A stretch of 64,000 nucleotides of DNA from Pseudovibrio exalbescens (GCF_028737195.1 NZ_JAQZAJ010000005.1:310001-374000), one strand, 5' to 3'. Counted from the first letter of the stretch, positions 18,667-28,667 are shown. Translations and numbers: made by a program. The notes: a model not told the origin generated them from the letters alone.

Positions 18667-18751
18667 GGGGCCCCGCCTTTGCGGACTCACCTTGTCCGAG
18701 CATTTCAATTAAAACGCACGGAGGAGATAACGCAAGGTGATAGCTCCCATA

Positions 18752-20257
18752 TCACTCGTTTTTGAGGGGTGGCGGCACAAAACCACCAGTATCCTCAGGA
18801 TGTTCGAGAAGATAAATGCGGATTCCCTCTATGCGAGCACTGCCCGTTTTGCGGGGTATCTCGGTGAGTCGCTCCACTTTCTCGAAATATTTCTCCAGCT
18901 CCGATGAACGATCCCGGCGCTCCTCTACGACATAGAGCAGGCGCTCGCCCTTGGGCTCTTGTAGGCCCTCAGGGATCATTGCATAGCGCAAGCGCTCGTT
19001 GAACTGATAGACGCCAAGTCCGGAGCGTTTCAGAGCGTTGCTCAATTGCCCCGTCATACCGTAGCTGGACGTGATTACCCATTCAGCATCTGATGCAAGG
19101 GCCAGTTCTTCTACTGCCGCGCCAATCTCCTGCCAACCGCGCAACTGGTGCGTTGGGTCTTTTCGACCCAAACCATCATAGAGCGGATAGAGGGCGTGGA
19201 TGTACACCAGGAATGCAGCGATGAAGCCGAGCCCCAGCGCACCGAACGCCAGCTTTTCATGCCATGCTGCGCGCTTGGCGGAAGCACGCGCTATGGCAAA
19301 GGCGGCAAACAACGCAAAGGTTGGGTATAGGGGCGCTGGCCAATTGCCTTGGACGCGCGAATGAAAAGAGTGAAGCGTCAGGTAGACGAGGAACGGAAGA
19401 ATTGTGAGCAGCAAGAGGCTGCCCACACTGTCTTTTCGCATAAACCCTTTGAACAGAGGCACCGCGCCCGCAACAGCCAGAATGAAAATCAGCGGGTTTA
19501 AAAGACCAGCAACCGCACCAACGTACTCACCGATATACTTCAGGGTGTACTCTCGCGCGACGACCCGGCCAAACTGCTTGGTGAAGGAGATCCATTCGTG
19601 GTTAGCGTTCCAGATCAACACGGGAGAAAAGACAAGAACAGCCAGCGCGCCTCCAGCCCAGAGCTGCCATGTGAGGAAGTGGCGCCGGTTTTGAGGAACC
19701 CAGAGCAGCCACAGCACGATACCCACGCCGAGAAAGAGTACGGAGTATTTGGAGAGCAGTCCGAAGCCCGCACATACACCGACAACAAGCCACCAGTATG
19801 GGTTTTGCGAGTGGTGGAGTTCAGCCAGCGCCCACAACGCCATGCCCCAGAACAACACGGAAGGGGCATCTGGTGTAGAGATCAGCGAGCCCACTCCGAC
19901 CAGAATGCTGGCGTTGAGAAGCAAGACCGACCATCCGGCAACGCGTTCATCGAAGAGCAGAACTGCAGTGCGCCAAAGAAAAACGGACCCGATAGCCGCA
20001 CTCAAGATGCTGATCAGCCGCACACCAAGGGCGGTGTCGCCCACGAGGGATTGCCCCAGCCAAATCCACCAGCCGACCATGGGCGGGTGATCATAATAGC
20101 CAAGAGCAGGGTATAGCCCCCAGAGCCGATAATAGGCCTCATCTTCTACAAGGCCGATGTTCATGCCCGTTGCAAGGCGGGCGACACTCAGAGCGGCAAC
20201 AACCAACATCAGGTTGAATGGTTGCAGATACCAAGGCAAAGGCGTGCGTTCAGTCAC
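18752..20257 (-). CDS. GT39/ArnT-type membrane glycosyltransferase
   Basis: About 501 residues with some ten to twelve membrane helices and a soluble C-terminal tail. The first periplasmic loop contains 'GLVEDEAYYRLWG' and 'YYDHPPMVGWW', the acidic and D-H-P-P motifs of PMT_2/ArnT enzymes that take a sugar from a polyprenyl phosphate and attach it to a lipid or protein outside the inner membrane. Start: GTG 20257 has GGGGGAT upstream; TTG 20272 is an alternative. It lies 30 bases after the GT2-GtrA gene, which would make its sugar donor. The acceptor (lipid A, hopanoid or another) is not known. Confidence 0.85.
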   Translation of the reverse strand: MTERTPLPWYLQPFNLMLVVAALSVARLATGMNIGLVEDEAYYRLWGLYPALGYYDHPPMVGWWIWLGQSLVGDTALGVRLISILSAAIGSVFLWRTAVLLFDERVAGWSVLLLNASILVGVGSLISTPDAPSVLFWGMALWALAELHHSQNPYWWLVVGVCAGFGLLSKYSVLFLGVGIVLWLLWVPQNRRHFLTWQLWAGGALAVLVFSPVLIWNANHEWISFTKQFGRVVAREYTLKYIGEYVGAVAGLLNPLIFILAVAGAVPLFKGFMRKDSVGSLLLLTILPFLVYLTLHSFHSRVQGNWPAPLYPTFALFAAFAIARASAKRAAWHEKLAFGALGLGFIAAFLVYIHALYPLYDGLGRKDPTHQLRGWQEIGAAVEELALASDAEWVITSSYGMTGQLSNALKRSGLGVYQFNERLRYAMIPEGLQEPKGERLLYVVEERRDRSSELEKYFEKVERLTEIPRKTGSARIEGIRIYLLEHPEDTGGFVPPPLKNE

Positions 20258-20287
20258 CCGGTCATCCCCCAAAACGATACGGTGGTT

Positions 20288-21433
20288 TTAACTCTGGCGC
20301 CAAGTGAGCGTTTTGCTTGCCACGTAGTTCCACACAGCCCCCATAAGCGCACCGGCGGCCCCCGCCAGCCACCACAATGGCTGTTGAGCGTAGATCAGCT
20401 CCGCGACACCCACATTGGCGAGAACGCCGAAGCTACAGACAAGATAGAAGGTCAATAGCCCCCTGAACCATGCTGCGCCCTTGAGCCGGCGGTCTCGATA
20501 GGTCAGGCGATTATTGAGAAAGAAGTTGGAGGTCATGGCCACGAAAGTGGCCACAAGCTGGGCTGCGCTGAACTCTGCGATCTGTGTCGCAAGCAGTGTT
20601 TTTAGAACGATAAGGTGAACGATAACACCGGTTGCACCAACAAAAGAGAACATGAGGAAGCGGATGGACAGACGATCATGGAACAACTTGGCCATAAGCA
20701 GGCCGAGATAGTCCATGGTCACCAGCGTATCCAGCTTGCTCTCTCCATGAAGGCGCTCTCTGAAAACAAATGGGAGTTCCTTGATGCGAAGCGACCCATT
20801 GGAGGTGGCCACGATATCCAACATGATCTTGAAGCCCTGAGAAGACAGCGAAGGGACCAACTCCTCAAAAGCCTCACGGCGCAGCATGAAGAACCCACTC
20901 ATGGGATCAGAGAGTTCAACTTTCAGGAAACGGCGGGCCAGTGAGTTGGCAAGATTTGATCCCCATTCACGGAATGCCGACAGACCGTCGCCAACCTCCC
21001 CGCCTTCCACATGGCGAGAGGCAATCACAATATCATGCTGGTCGCTTCGAAGCTCTTCGAGCATACGCGGCAGCAGCGTCTCATCGTGTTGAAGGTCGGC
21101 ATCCATGACCGCCACAAACTTGGCTGAAGAGGCAAGCATGCCCTCAATGCAAGCGCCTGACAGGCCACGACGGCCAACGCGCCTGATCACTCGCATTCGG
21201 CTGTCTTGCTGACCGATCTTCTTGGCAACTTCCGCGCTTCCATCTGGGGAATTGTCATCAACAACAATTACTTCCCAAGCAACGCCCTTCAGGCACTGCT
21301 TCAGCGCCTCAAAAACGAGTGGAATGTTCTTGCTCTCATTATATGTGGGAAGAACAATGGACACCTCAGCAATGGCATTATGACCAGTGAGGTTGCTGGA
21401 AGTCGCTTCTGCGGTCAGGGTCGAGCCGGACAC
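20288..21433 (-). CDS. Polyprenyl-phosphate glycosyltransferase (GT2) fused to GtrA domain
   Basis: 381 residues from GTG 21433, which has GGAG seven bases upstream; the open frame to TTG 21523 would add 30. Residues about 24-245 form a dolichol-phosphate-mannose-synthase-like GT2 domain ('VLPTYNES', 'VVDDNSPDGS', the D-A-D site 'VMDADLQHD', 'DPMSGFFMLRR'). Residues about 260-380 form a GtrA domain of four membrane helices, thought to flip or hold the lipid-linked sugar. Together they make and probably translocate a polyprenyl-phosphate-sugar for the GT39 enzyme encoded next. The nature of the sugar is not evident. Confidence 0.9.
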   Translation of the reverse strand: MSGSTLTAEATSSNLTGHNAIAEVSIVLPTYNESKNIPLVFEALKQCLKGVAWEVIVVDDNSPDGSAEVAKKIGQQDSRMRVIRRVGRRGLSGACIEGMLASSAKFVAVMDADLQHDETLLPRMLEELRSDQHDIVIASRHVEGGEVGDGLSAFREWGSNLANSLARRFLKVELSDPMSGFFMLRREAFEELVPSLSSQGFKIMLDIVATSNGSLRIKELPFVFRERLHGESKLDTLVTMDYLGLLMAKLFHDRLSIRFLMFSFVGATGVIVHLIVLKTLLATQIAEFSAAQLVATFVAMTSNFFLNNRLTYRDRRLKGAAWFRGLLTFYLVCSFGVLANVGVAELIYAQQPLWWLAGAAGALMGAVWNYVASKTLTWRQS

Positions 21434-21666
21434 GTGAATTCTCCAGTTGGAAATCGTCAGGTTCTCAGCGGAACGCGGAGCACTTGTTGGGCGGGACGTT
21501 AGCTGTAAATATCGATAATGCAAGCACTGTTTAATAAAATCACTCGGGATTCCAGCGCGCTCTTGCCTTGCCCTTGATACCTGTATGGTCTAGGAGACAT
21601 TTAACGAGTGGCTTTACAGTCGCCGCCTAAAACAGTCCGCACAGTTCCTAGGGATGAGTAACCCTC

Positions 21667-23187
21667 ATGGCAAAGAAAAAGAGTGCAAAGCTAAAGGCAA
21701 GATTGCCCCGCGGCTTTGTGGACCGGGGGCCTGCTGAGCTTCTGGCAATGGATCGCATGCTCAAGGTCATCAAGGAGACCTATGAGCTCTACGGTTTTGA
21801 ACCTGTTGAAACCCCACAGTTCGAATATACGGATGCGCTTGGAAAATTCCTGCCTGATCAGGACCGCCCGAACGCAGGCGTTTTCTCGCTGCAGGATGAC
21901 GATGAGCAATGGATGAGCCTGCGGTATGACCTGACCGCGCCCCTCGCCCGTCATGTGGCTGAAAACTTTGACCATCTTCCAAAGCCATATCGCAGCTACC
22001 GCGCTGGATATGTATTCCGCAATGAAAAGCCGGGGCCGGGCCGCTTCCGCCAGTTCATGCAGTTTGACGCGGACACCATCGGCGCGCCCTCCGTTTCTGC
22101 GGACGCGGAAATCTGCATGATGGCTTCCGATACAATGGAACGCCTGGGGATCGCGCGGGGCGATTACATCATTCGCGTCAACAACCGCAAGGTGCTTGAT
22201 GGTGTGATGGAAGTTATCGGCCTTGCTGGTGACGAACATGCAGAGCGCCGTCTGACGGTTCTGCGCGCCGTCGACAAACTCGACCGACTTGGCGTCCAAG
22301 GCGTTCGCTTGCTGCTCGGTGAAGGCCGCAAAGATGAGAGCGGCGACTTTACCAAGGGCGCAGGCCTTGATGAGAAAGCGGCAGATGTTGTGCTGGCGTT
22401 TGTGGAGGCAGGTGCCGATACGGCCTCTGGCACAATCGACAACCTGCGCAAGCTGATTGCAGACAGCGCCGTTGGCGCAGAAGGCGTTGAAGAACTGGCC
22501 ACGATGGCAGCTCTATTCGATGCCTCTGGCTACTCTGATGGCCGTGTTCTGATCGACCCTTCCGTGGTTCGCGGTCTCGAATACTACACAGGTCCGGTCT
22601 ATGAAGCGGAGCTGACTTTCGAGGTGAAAGACGAAAAGGGCAATCCGGTCCGCTTTGGTTCCGTTGGTGGCGGCGGCCGGTATGATGGCCTGGTCTCTCG
22701 CTTCATGAGCCAGCCTGTACCTTCCACCGGCTTCTCCGTCGGTGTTTCCCGCCTGATGGCTGCGCTCAAGGTGCTGGGCAAGCTGGGTGACGAGCAAATC
22801 GTGGGCCCAGTTGTTGTATGCGTCATGGATCGCGATACGGAAAGTCTCGCCCACTATATGCGCATGGTGCAGGAGCTGCGGGACGCAGGCATTCGTGCCG
22901 AAATGTTCCAAGGCAACCCCAAGCAGTTCGGCAAGCAGCTGCAGTATGCAGACAAACGCAACTCCCCTTGCGCCATCATCCAAGGCTCTCAGGAGCGCGA
23001 AACCGGCGAAGTTCAGATCAAGGATCTGATCGAAGGCAAGCGTCTTTCTGAAGAAATTGAAGACAACAAGACCTGGCGGGAGAGCCGTCCGGCACAGTTC
23101 GCTGTTAAGACGGAAAACCTGGTCGAGGAAGTCCTGAAGCTTTTGAAGTCTCAGGAAGAAGACCGACAAAAAGAACGCGAGAGCTGA
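21667..23187 (+). CDS. hisS: Histidyl-tRNA synthetase
   Basis: A 506-residue class II synthetase that charges tRNA-His. Motif 2 appears as '[24 protein letters not shown]' (about 117-140), the histidine-specific stretch as '[13 protein letters not shown]' (about 299-311) and motif 3 as '[13 protein letters not shown]' (about 334-346). The C-terminal anticodon-binding domain follows. The length suits alphaproteobacteria, where the gene often leads the hisZ-hisG operon as here (hisZ starts five bases after the stop). ATG 21667 has GGATGAG upstream. Confidence 0.97.
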   Translation: MAKKKSAKLKARLPRGFVDRGPAELLAMDRMLKVIKETYELYGFEPVETPQFEYTDALGKFLPDQDRPNAGVFSLQDDDEQWMSLRYDLTAPLARHVAENFDHLPKPYRSYRAGYVFRNEKPGPGRFRQFMQFDADTIGAPSVSADAEICMMASDTMERLGIARGDYIIRVNNRKVLDGVMEVIGLAGDEHAERRLTVLRAVDKLDRLGVQGVRLLLGEGRKDESGDFTKGAGLDEKAADVVLAFVEAGADTASGTIDNLRKLIADSAVGAEGVEELATMAALFDASGYSDGRVLIDPSVVRGLEYYTGPVYEAELTFEVKDEKGNPVRFGSVGGGGRYDGLVSRFMSQPVPSTGFSVGVSRLMAALKVLGKLGDEQIVGPVVVCVMDRDTESLAHYMRMVQELRDAGIRAEMFQGNPKQFGKQLQYADKRNSPCAIIQGSQERETGEVQIKDLIEGKRLSEEIEDNKTWRESRPAQFAVKTENLVEEVLKLLKSQEEDRQKERES

Positions 23188-23191
23188 GCAC

Positions 23192-24298
23192 ATGACTTCG
23201 GGCGACGCACGCATCACGGCATTGAGCCGACTGTTCACATCGACAGGCTATGAGGAGGTGTCCCCTCCTCTGTTGCAGCCTGCTGAAACGTTCCTTGATC
23301 TGGTCGGCGAAGACCTGCGTCGACGCCTGTTCCTCACACATGGTGAGGATGGTCATGAACTATGTTTGCGGCCCGATTTCACCATACCCGTTGCACGACA
23401 TTACCTGCAGAGCGGAGCGTCAGATCGCGTTGCCGCCTACTCCTATGCCGGTCCGGTGTTCCGTCAGCGCGCTGGCACAAGCGGTGAAACCTTGCAAGCA
23501 GGGGTGGAGTCCATTGGCCGCACCGATGAAGAGCAGGCTGACGCGGACATGCTGAGCCTCGCTCTGGAAGCAGCAGAGCTTCTGAATGCGGAAGACTACC
23601 GGGTGCGCATTGGTGATGAGGGTCTGTTTGTCGCGGTTCTTAAAGCACTCGAAATTCCAACGGTTTGGCAACGCCGATTGCGAGATGTGTTTGGCACCCG
23701 CCCAAGCCTTGATGCGGTGATCGAACGCATGACGGGCGATGAAACCGCGCCTGAAGGCAAGCTTGGCCTGCTGGCCGCCATGGAAGGACAGGATCCGGAA
23801 GCGGCTGTGGCCGTGGTGGAAGATCTGCTCTCCATCGCAGGCGTTGCTGCTGTTGGGGGGCGCACGGCTCACGAAATCGCCGAGCGTTTCATGGAACAGG
23901 CCGCGCTCCGTTCTGGGTCCGGTGTCGACAAGGATGCGCTCGGACGCCTGAAGGCCTATCTCGACATCTCCGGCCCACCGCCGGACCGCGCTGTTGAAAC
24001 GCTGCATGCCTTCTCTCGGGAAACTGGCTTGGAACTTGATGCCTCCATTCAGCGGCTCGCGAAACGTACGGACCTGATGGCCGAGCGTGGCATTGATATC
24101 TCCCAGCTGGAGTATTCCGGCGATTTCGGTCGTCGGCTTGACTACTACACCGGCTTCGTCTTCGAAATGCACGCCAAGCGCACCGCACATCTTGGCCAGT
24201 TCATGGGCGGAGGCCGCTATGACAAGCTGGTGGAGTTGCTCGGCGCGCCAAAGCCGGTGCCAGCGGTTGGCTTCACCACCTGGCTGGATCGCATCTGA
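23192..24298 (+). CDS. hisZ: ATP phosphoribosyltransferase regulatory subunit HisZ
   Basis: A 368-residue HisRS-like protein without aminoacylation activity that associates with HisG and provides histidine feedback in the first step of histidine synthesis. It keeps '[15 protein letters not shown]', '[14 protein letters not shown]' and '[15 protein letters not shown]' but lacks the anticodon-binding domain. It sits four bases after hisS and 14 bases before hisG, confirming the HisZ rather than HisS role. Confidence 0.96.
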   Translation: MTSGDARITALSRLFTSTGYEEVSPPLLQPAETFLDLVGEDLRRRLFLTHGEDGHELCLRPDFTIPVARHYLQSGASDRVAAYSYAGPVFRQRAGTSGETLQAGVESIGRTDEEQADADMLSLALEAAELLNAEDYRVRIGDEGLFVAVLKALEIPTVWQRRLRDVFGTRPSLDAVIERMTGDETAPEGKLGLLAAMEGQDPEAAVAVVEDLLSIAGVAAVGGRTAHEIAERFMEQAALRSGSGVDKDALGRLKAYLDISGPPPDRAVETLHAFSRETGLELDASIQRLAKRTDLMAERGIDISQLEYSGDFGRRLDYYTGFVFEMHAKRTAHLGQFMGGGRYDKLVELLGAPKPVPAVGFTTWLDRI

Positions 24299-24312
24299 GA
24301 GAGGGCAAATCG

Positions 24313-25284
24313 ATGAGTGAGAATTTGATCGTTGCACTGCCCTCCAAAGGGCGGCTTCAAGAAAAGACAGAGGCCTTTTTCGCCAAAGCAGGCCTGAAAA
24401 TCGAACGTCCGGGCGGTGAACGCAACTACCGGGGGAACATCAAAGGCATCGACGGTCTCGAGATCGCTTTCCTTTCCGCCTCCGAAATTGCGCGTGAGAT
24501 CGCCGCTGGGACCGTGCACTTTGGCATTACCGGGACAGATCTTGTTCGCGAGAACATCGACCGCCCGGAAGAAAAAACGCATATCGTCACACCGCTTGGC
24601 TTCGGCCATGCTGATGTTGTGATCGCCGTGCCAAAAGCATGGATTGATGTAACGACCATCGCCGATTTGGCAGATGTGGCGTCTGACTTCCGCGCCCGCC
24701 ACGGTTCCCGCATGCGCATTGCAACCAAGTATGTGAACATCACGCGGCAGTTTTTTGCCAGCCACGGCATTCTGGATTACCGGATTGTCGAGAGTGCAGG
24801 CGCAACGGAAGGGGCTCCGGCTGCAGGCTCAGCCGAGATGATCGTGGACATTACCTCCACTGGCTCAACGTTGGAGGCAAATGCGCTGAAGGTGCCCGAG
24901 GACGGCGTGATGATGCAGTCACAGGCCCACCTTGTTGCGTCTCTGACAGCGCGTTGGTCTTCGCAAAACCTTGAGGTTGCCCGGCAGGTCCTTGACCAAA
25001 TCGCCGCACAAGATGAAGCGCAGAAGCTCAAGGAAGTACGCTGCACCGTGAAAGATGCAGAAAGCGTTGCCAAGCAAGCCGTTGAGAAGTTCGGCTGCAG
25101 CGCTCCTTTTGAAAGCGCGAAGGATGCCGTTCTTACCCTACATTGCCCGTCAAAGGCTGTGGCCGAGGTGGCTGGCTGGCTGCGTGCCAAGGGTGCGCCA
25201 TTGGTCAGCGTTGCTGGGCTGGATTATGTCTTTACCACCGAAAATCCGCTGTTCGACCCACTTAAAAAGCGGGTCTCCAGTTAG
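24313..25284 (+). CDS. hisG: ATP phosphoribosyltransferase HisG (catalytic subunit)
   Basis: Catalyses ATP + PRPP to phosphoribosyl-ATP, the committed step of histidine synthesis. '[24 protein letters not shown]' opens the protein and '[24 protein letters not shown]' (about 165-190) is the PRPP-binding loop. It is 323 residues: about 100 longer than a minimal HisZ-dependent HisG, with a C-terminal domain containing '[28 protein letters not shown]' that resembles the ACT-like tail of long HisG proteins. A start at ATG 24313 follows GAGAGGGCAAATCG. It is the last gene of hisS-hisZ-hisG and is followed by a terminator. Confidence 0.97.
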   Translation: MSENLIVALPSKGRLQEKTEAFFAKAGLKIERPGGERNYRGNIKGIDGLEIAFLSASEIAREIAAGTVHFGITGTDLVRENIDRPEEKTHIVTPLGFGHADVVIAVPKAWIDVTTIADLADVASDFRARHGSRMRIATKYVNITRQFFASHGILDYRIVESAGATEGAPAAGSAEMIVDITSTGSTLEANALKVPEDGVMMQSQAHLVASLTARWSSQNLEVARQVLDQIAAQDEAQKLKEVRCTVKDAESVAKQAVEKFGCSAPFESAKDAVLTLHCPSKAVAEVAGWLRAKGAPLVSVAGLDYVFTTENPLFDPLKKRVSS

Positions 25285-25330
25285 CTGCGGACCTTCATCT
25301 GAGGTCGAGGTTTAGTTGGATACCAGTAGA

Positions 25331-25351
25331 AGCCGCCTCGGGGCGGCTTTT
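25331..25351 (+). terminator. Terminator between hisG and tag
   Basis: AGCCGCC, loop TCGG, GGCGGCT, then TTTT. As the two genes converge it may work in both directions. Confidence 0.85.
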
Positions 25352-25380
25352 GCTTGAGCGATAGCTGGAGCGCAGCGTCA

Positions 25381-26025
25381 TTATGGGCGCTCGGCTGCAG
25401 ACCGCGCCGCCTCAACCACTTCACGAAAGGCACACCCTTCCACATGGTCATTGACCATGCCCATGGCCTGCATGAACGCATAAACGGTGGTCGGGCCTAC
25501 GAAGCTCCAGCCACGCTTTTTCAAGTCCTTGGACAGCTTTGTGGAGGTGACTGTCTTGCCGAGTGCTGAGAGGGCTTCATAGTCAGCTTTTTCAGGCCGC
25601 TCATCGGCACCGGGCTCCCATGACCAGAAGTACTTGGCCAGCGAACCAAATTCTTCCCGCAGCTCCAGAGCACGCTTGGCGTTATTGATGGTGGAGTTGA
25701 TCTTGCCGCGATGGCGGACGATCCCCGCATCGTGAACGAGACGCTCGACATCGTTTTCATCGAACAGGGCAACTTTCTCAAAGTCGAAGGCAGCGAATGC
25801 AGAGCGAAAGTTCTCCCGCTTTCTTAGGATCGTGATCCACGAGAGACCTGACTGGAATCCTTCGAGACAAATCTTCTCAAAAAGGCGTTGATCGTTGAAG
25901 ACAGGCCGCCCCCACTCCTTGTCGTGGTAGTCCTTGTAAAATGGATCGCCCCCATGCCACCAGCAGGTGCACACACCATCTTCACCGCGCAGCAATCCCT
26001 TCGGTGCCTCTTCAATCTCAGACAT
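25381..26025 (-). CDS. tag: DNA-3-methyladenine glycosylase I
   Basis: A 214-residue HhH-type base-excision enzyme that removes 3-methyladenine from alkylated DNA. The N-terminal zinc-binding Cys and the core are evident: 'CTCWWHGGDPFYKDYHDKEWGRPV' (Tag has C-W near its start), 'FEKICLEGFQSGLSWITILRKRENFR' and 'KRGWSFVGPTTVYAFMQAMGMVNDH', which includes the last HhH and the zinc His. ATG 26025 is used because GGGGGAG lies upstream; extending to 26103 adds 26 residues without similarity. Convergent with hisG. Confidence 0.95.
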   Translation of the reverse strand: MSEIEEAPKGLLRGEDGVCTCWWHGGDPFYKDYHDKEWGRPVFNDQRLFEKICLEGFQSGLSWITILRKRENFRSAFAAFDFEKVALFDENDVERLVHDAGIVRHRGKINSTINNAKRALELREEFGSLAKYFWSWEPGADERPEKADYEALSALGKTVTSTKLSKDLKKRGWSFVGPTTVYAFMQAMGMVNDHVEGCAFREVVEAARSAAERP

Positions 26026-26131
26026 CCTCTTGCTCCCCCGCCTTTTGTTCATTTTTTGTTCTAACACAAAAAGGAAAGGCTTCAACAACAATGAGCATCT
26101 CATCCCTGTTGAAGCCTCAAATCGTGCTTAA

Positions 26132-26863
26132 TTAAGCAAACAGTGCGTCGATATCGTCCTGAGAGACAACACCTTCTTCGCCATCCAAAGATGGACCATG
26201 AAGCAGGGCCTCATTTTCATCCTTTGGCGGCTCTTCCGGCACCTCAACATCCTTGAAGCTCTCCAGCCCACCCCAGATTTCCATCATACGGATGATGCGC
26301 TCTTCCACGAAGGAGAGCGTTGCCACCACCTTGGTGATGCGCTGGCCGGTGAGATCCTGAAAGTTACAGGCCTCGAAAATGGTGATCACTCGTTCCTGAA
26401 TGTCATTCACCATCCCCTGATGCTCGTCAGGAATGAAACCTCCCAACGTCGCAGCAATTTCATCAATGTGTTCCGCAGAACCCAGAATTTGCTCGGTCGC
26501 CCCTTCAGTGCCCCGCACGATAGCGTCGAGCTCATTGGCTACGTGGCTGCGGGCTGGCTCGTTTTGAGCCGCTTTGCGATGCAACGCCGCGATTTCGGTT
26601 TTCGTCTTCGCAATCGCATCGTGGATGGCATCCAGCTCCACCTTCAACTTCGCGGCTTCGCCAAGTTCTTGACGAAGTGCACTCGTGAGGTGTTCAGAGA
26701 TGGTGCCCGCATCCGGCTGCGGCTGAATTAACGTCTTCAGTTCAGCCAGCTCACGCATGACTTCGCGGTGCCGCAAAGTATCGCCTACACCAATGTCAGC
26801 GTCATCGCCCATGCTGCGATCGAAATGGGCTTCAGCGCGATACGCCCGTCTTGCAACTACCAT
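26132..26863 (-). CDS. cheZ: CheZ-family protein phosphatase
   Basis: About 243 residues. The core 'ACNFQDLTGQRITKVVATLSFVEERI' (about 168-193) carries the Gln of the D-x-x-Q phosphatase motif (F-Q-D-L-T-G-Q), and the protein ends in the CheY-binding tail 'SQDDIDALFA'. A long helical bundle precedes it. CheZ speeds dephosphorylation of CheY~P and ends chemotaxis signals. No other chemotaxis gene is adjacent. ATG 26863 has GGAG five bases upstream; GTG 26869 is possible. Confidence 0.85.
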   Translation of the reverse strand: MVVARRAYRAEAHFDRSMGDDADIGVGDTLRHREVMRELAELKTLIQPQPDAGTISEHLTSALRQELGEAAKLKVELDAIHDAIAKTKTEIAALHRKAAQNEPARSHVANELDAIVRGTEGATEQILGSAEHIDEIAATLGGFIPDEHQGMVNDIQERVITIFEACNFQDLTGQRITKVVATLSFVEERIIRMMEIWGGLESFKDVEVPEEPPKDENEALLHGPSLDGEEGVVSQDDIDALFA

Positions 26864-27257
26864 TCCCACTCCAGACTTCCCTTCAGTCTCAGCAATAGCG
26901 CTTAGTGCACCACACTTTTTCCGAGGATATCTTTGGCCTACAACTCAATCGAGTCGCCCCAGGACCACCAAAACCTCGAATCACACCAGTTTTCTGAAGG
27001 CTAATCAGCGCCCCCTTAAGAATTGATTTCTTCACGGAGGGACCGCCGATTTGCCTGTTGATGCGCACAAGAATTACGCCTCAATTGCGCACTTCATATA
27101 ACATGGAGCTAAACTATTCAATAAAGGCTAAACTATTAATAGTTTACCTCTTATTTACCATGGCTAAATATCTGCGGAGATATACTTGCGCTCTTAACCC
27201 ATGGTTTCTAGTTGGCGTTTAGCTTATGGGTAGTTGCTGCAGCTTTGGGGAACACTG
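26864..27257. other. Divergent promoter region cheZ / L,D-transpeptidase
   Basis: About 390 bases without a gene. The half nearest the transpeptidase is AT-rich and carries repeated GCTAAACTATT words and a perfect 18-base palindrome (given separately). No RNA gene is apparent. Confidence 0.5.
27108..27146 (+). promoter_or_regulatory. GCTAAACTATT repeats and 18-bp palindrome upstream of L,D-transpeptidase
   Basis: GCTAAACTATT occurs at 27108-27118 and again at 27127-27137, 19 bases apart. The second copy is the left half of the perfect palindrome TAAACTATTAATAGTTTA (27129-27146). Three half-sites on one DNA face suggest a protein-binding array; the regulator is unknown. Confidence 0.45.
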
Positions 27258-27959
27258 ATGATCCGCTTTGGACAAATCTGTTTGGCGTTTTCTGCGGGTT
27301 TTACCGCGCTGACATTGGGGTTTTCAGCTCATGCTGAGTTCACACCGCGCGCTTCTGCTCCGCCACCAGTTCTAAGCCCAAACCTATCTGATCCGTGGGT
27401 CATGCAAATCGCGCCACAGAGCAATCGCGTTTTCAACCAGAGGCAGCGCCAAATCGTTGCGACCCCGCCGCCGACGCAGCAGCGAAGCTTTGCGCAACCG
27501 CAGCGCCGCCAAATTCCCTCTAAGTATCTGCCAACGACGGTTAACTATACCGGAAATTACAAGCCGGGAACGATCATCATCGATACGAACGCCCGTTACC
27601 TCTACCATGTGTTGCCGAACAAAAAAGCGCGCCGCTATGGGGTTGGCGTTGGTCGTCCAGGCTTCGAATGGGCTGGAACACACAAGGTGACACGGAAAGC
27701 GGAGTGGCCAGACTGGCGGCCGCCGGAGTCCATGCTGCAGCGCCGCCCTGATCTGCCCCGTTTTGTTCCCGGCGGCCCTAAGAACCCACTGGGTGCGCGC
27801 GCGCTTTACCTAGGCTCAACCCTCTACCGAATCCATGGGTCAAACGAACCTTGGACCATCGGTCAGGCCGTTTCTTCCGGCTGCATCCGCATGCGCAATG
27901 AAGATGTCATGGAGCTCTACACCCAGATACCGGTCGGCGCGACTGTCATCGTTCAGTAG
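27258..27959 (+). CDS. L,D-transpeptidase (YkuD domain), exported
   Basis: A 233-residue envelope enzyme. The signal peptide (1-26, ending SAHA) is followed by a Gln/Pro/Arg-rich linker (about 40-95) and a YkuD catalytic domain with 'YRIHGSNEP' and 'SSGCIRMRNEDVMEL'. The Cys of S-x-G-C-I-R is the nucleophile and the His of HGS belongs to the site. Such enzymes make 3-3 cross-links in peptidoglycan or link proteins to it. ATG 27258 is preferred to TTG 27234 because GGGG lies upstream and the leader is then standard. It stands alone with its own long promoter region. Confidence 0.93.
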   Translation: MIRFGQICLAFSAGFTALTLGFSAHAEFTPRASAPPPVLSPNLSDPWVMQIAPQSNRVFNQRQRQIVATPPPTQQRSFAQPQRRQIPSKYLPTTVNYTGNYKPGTIIIDTNARYLYHVLPNKKARRYGVGVGRPGFEWAGTHKVTRKAEWPDWRPPESMLQRRPDLPRFVPGGPKNPLGARALYLGSTLYRIHGSNEPWTIGQAVSSGCIRMRNEDVMELYTQIPVGATVIVQ

Positions 27960-27989
27960 ATTAACTGCGGGATGGCAAGAGACGCTGCT

Positions 27990-28667
27990 TCAAACAAAGT
28001 TCAGCGTCTCATGTATCGTCAGGTGTTTGCGGAACACCTCAGCCCATTGGCGTTTATCTCCGGTCCATTCGCTTGAATCTGGCTCAAGGATGTGCAGGTG
28101 GTCATACTCCACATCCACGACCTTTTCCTCGTGTGACACCACAAGCAGGTCGTAGTCTTTAGCAAAAAAGGCGCGCAGGCTCGCTTTCAGCTCTTCAAGA
28201 TGTCGCTGCTCGAAATGAAACGGGCCAAGTTCCGTTTCTTCCGCGACCTCATCCAGATTGTTCTGAGAGTTTGAAAGCACGAACAGCAGATGCTGCGCGT
28301 TCCGCAATTCCAGAAAACGTTTCTTTAAATAGCTGAACCGGGAGGTCTCGTTCTCAAAGTACCGATCGACGTCTGCGATGCCATCTTCACCGCGAAAATG
28401 ATGAAAGAAGCGAATGCCATACGGGTGCCAGGTTGGGTGGCCGGGCCCCTCTTCAATCTGCTCTCGGGTAAAGAGCGGAAAGCCATCGTCGAGCAACTTT
28501 GCCAGACCTTCCGGCGGCGTGATCAAGCCGTCAAAAAAGTGGGATACGTGCTGCACGGGCTCGCCAATGAGGCTCGAAATCAGCTCGACGTGTGTTCTTA
28601 TCTGTCGTGCGCTTTGGCATGAAATGCCTAAACTGACAACGGCAGTGTTTTGTCCGGCAGCTGACAT
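27990..28667 (-). CDS. DUF1796-type putative cysteine peptidase-like protein
   Basis: A 225-residue cytoplasmic protein starting 'VVSLGISCQSARQIR', the typical opening of DUF1796 (papain-like fold) proteins in which S-L-G-x-x-C supplies the candidate nucleophile (C17). Later 'RFFHHFRGED' and 'LLVVSHEE' would provide His/Asp candidates. Members often occur near polysaccharide genes, but here the neighbours are the L,D-transpeptidase (convergent, 30 bases) and glcF. ATG 28667 has AAGGCG upstream. Activity has not been inferred beyond family. Confidence 0.65.
   Translation of the reverse strand: MSAAGQNTAVVSLGISCQSARQIRTHVELISSLIGEPVQHVSHFFDGLITPPEGLAKLLDDGFPLFTREQIEEGPGHPTWHPYGIRFFHHFRGEDGIADVDRYFENETSRFSYLKKRFLELRNAQHLLFVLSNSQNNLDEVAEETELGPFHFEQRHLEELKASLRAFFAKDYDLLVVSHEEKVVDVEYDHLHILEPDSSEWTGDKRQWAEVFRKHLTIHETLNFV

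Noticed and set aside
23420-24337. 305-residue frame antisense to hisZ
   Set aside because: Shadow of hisZ, which has clear motifs and operon position.
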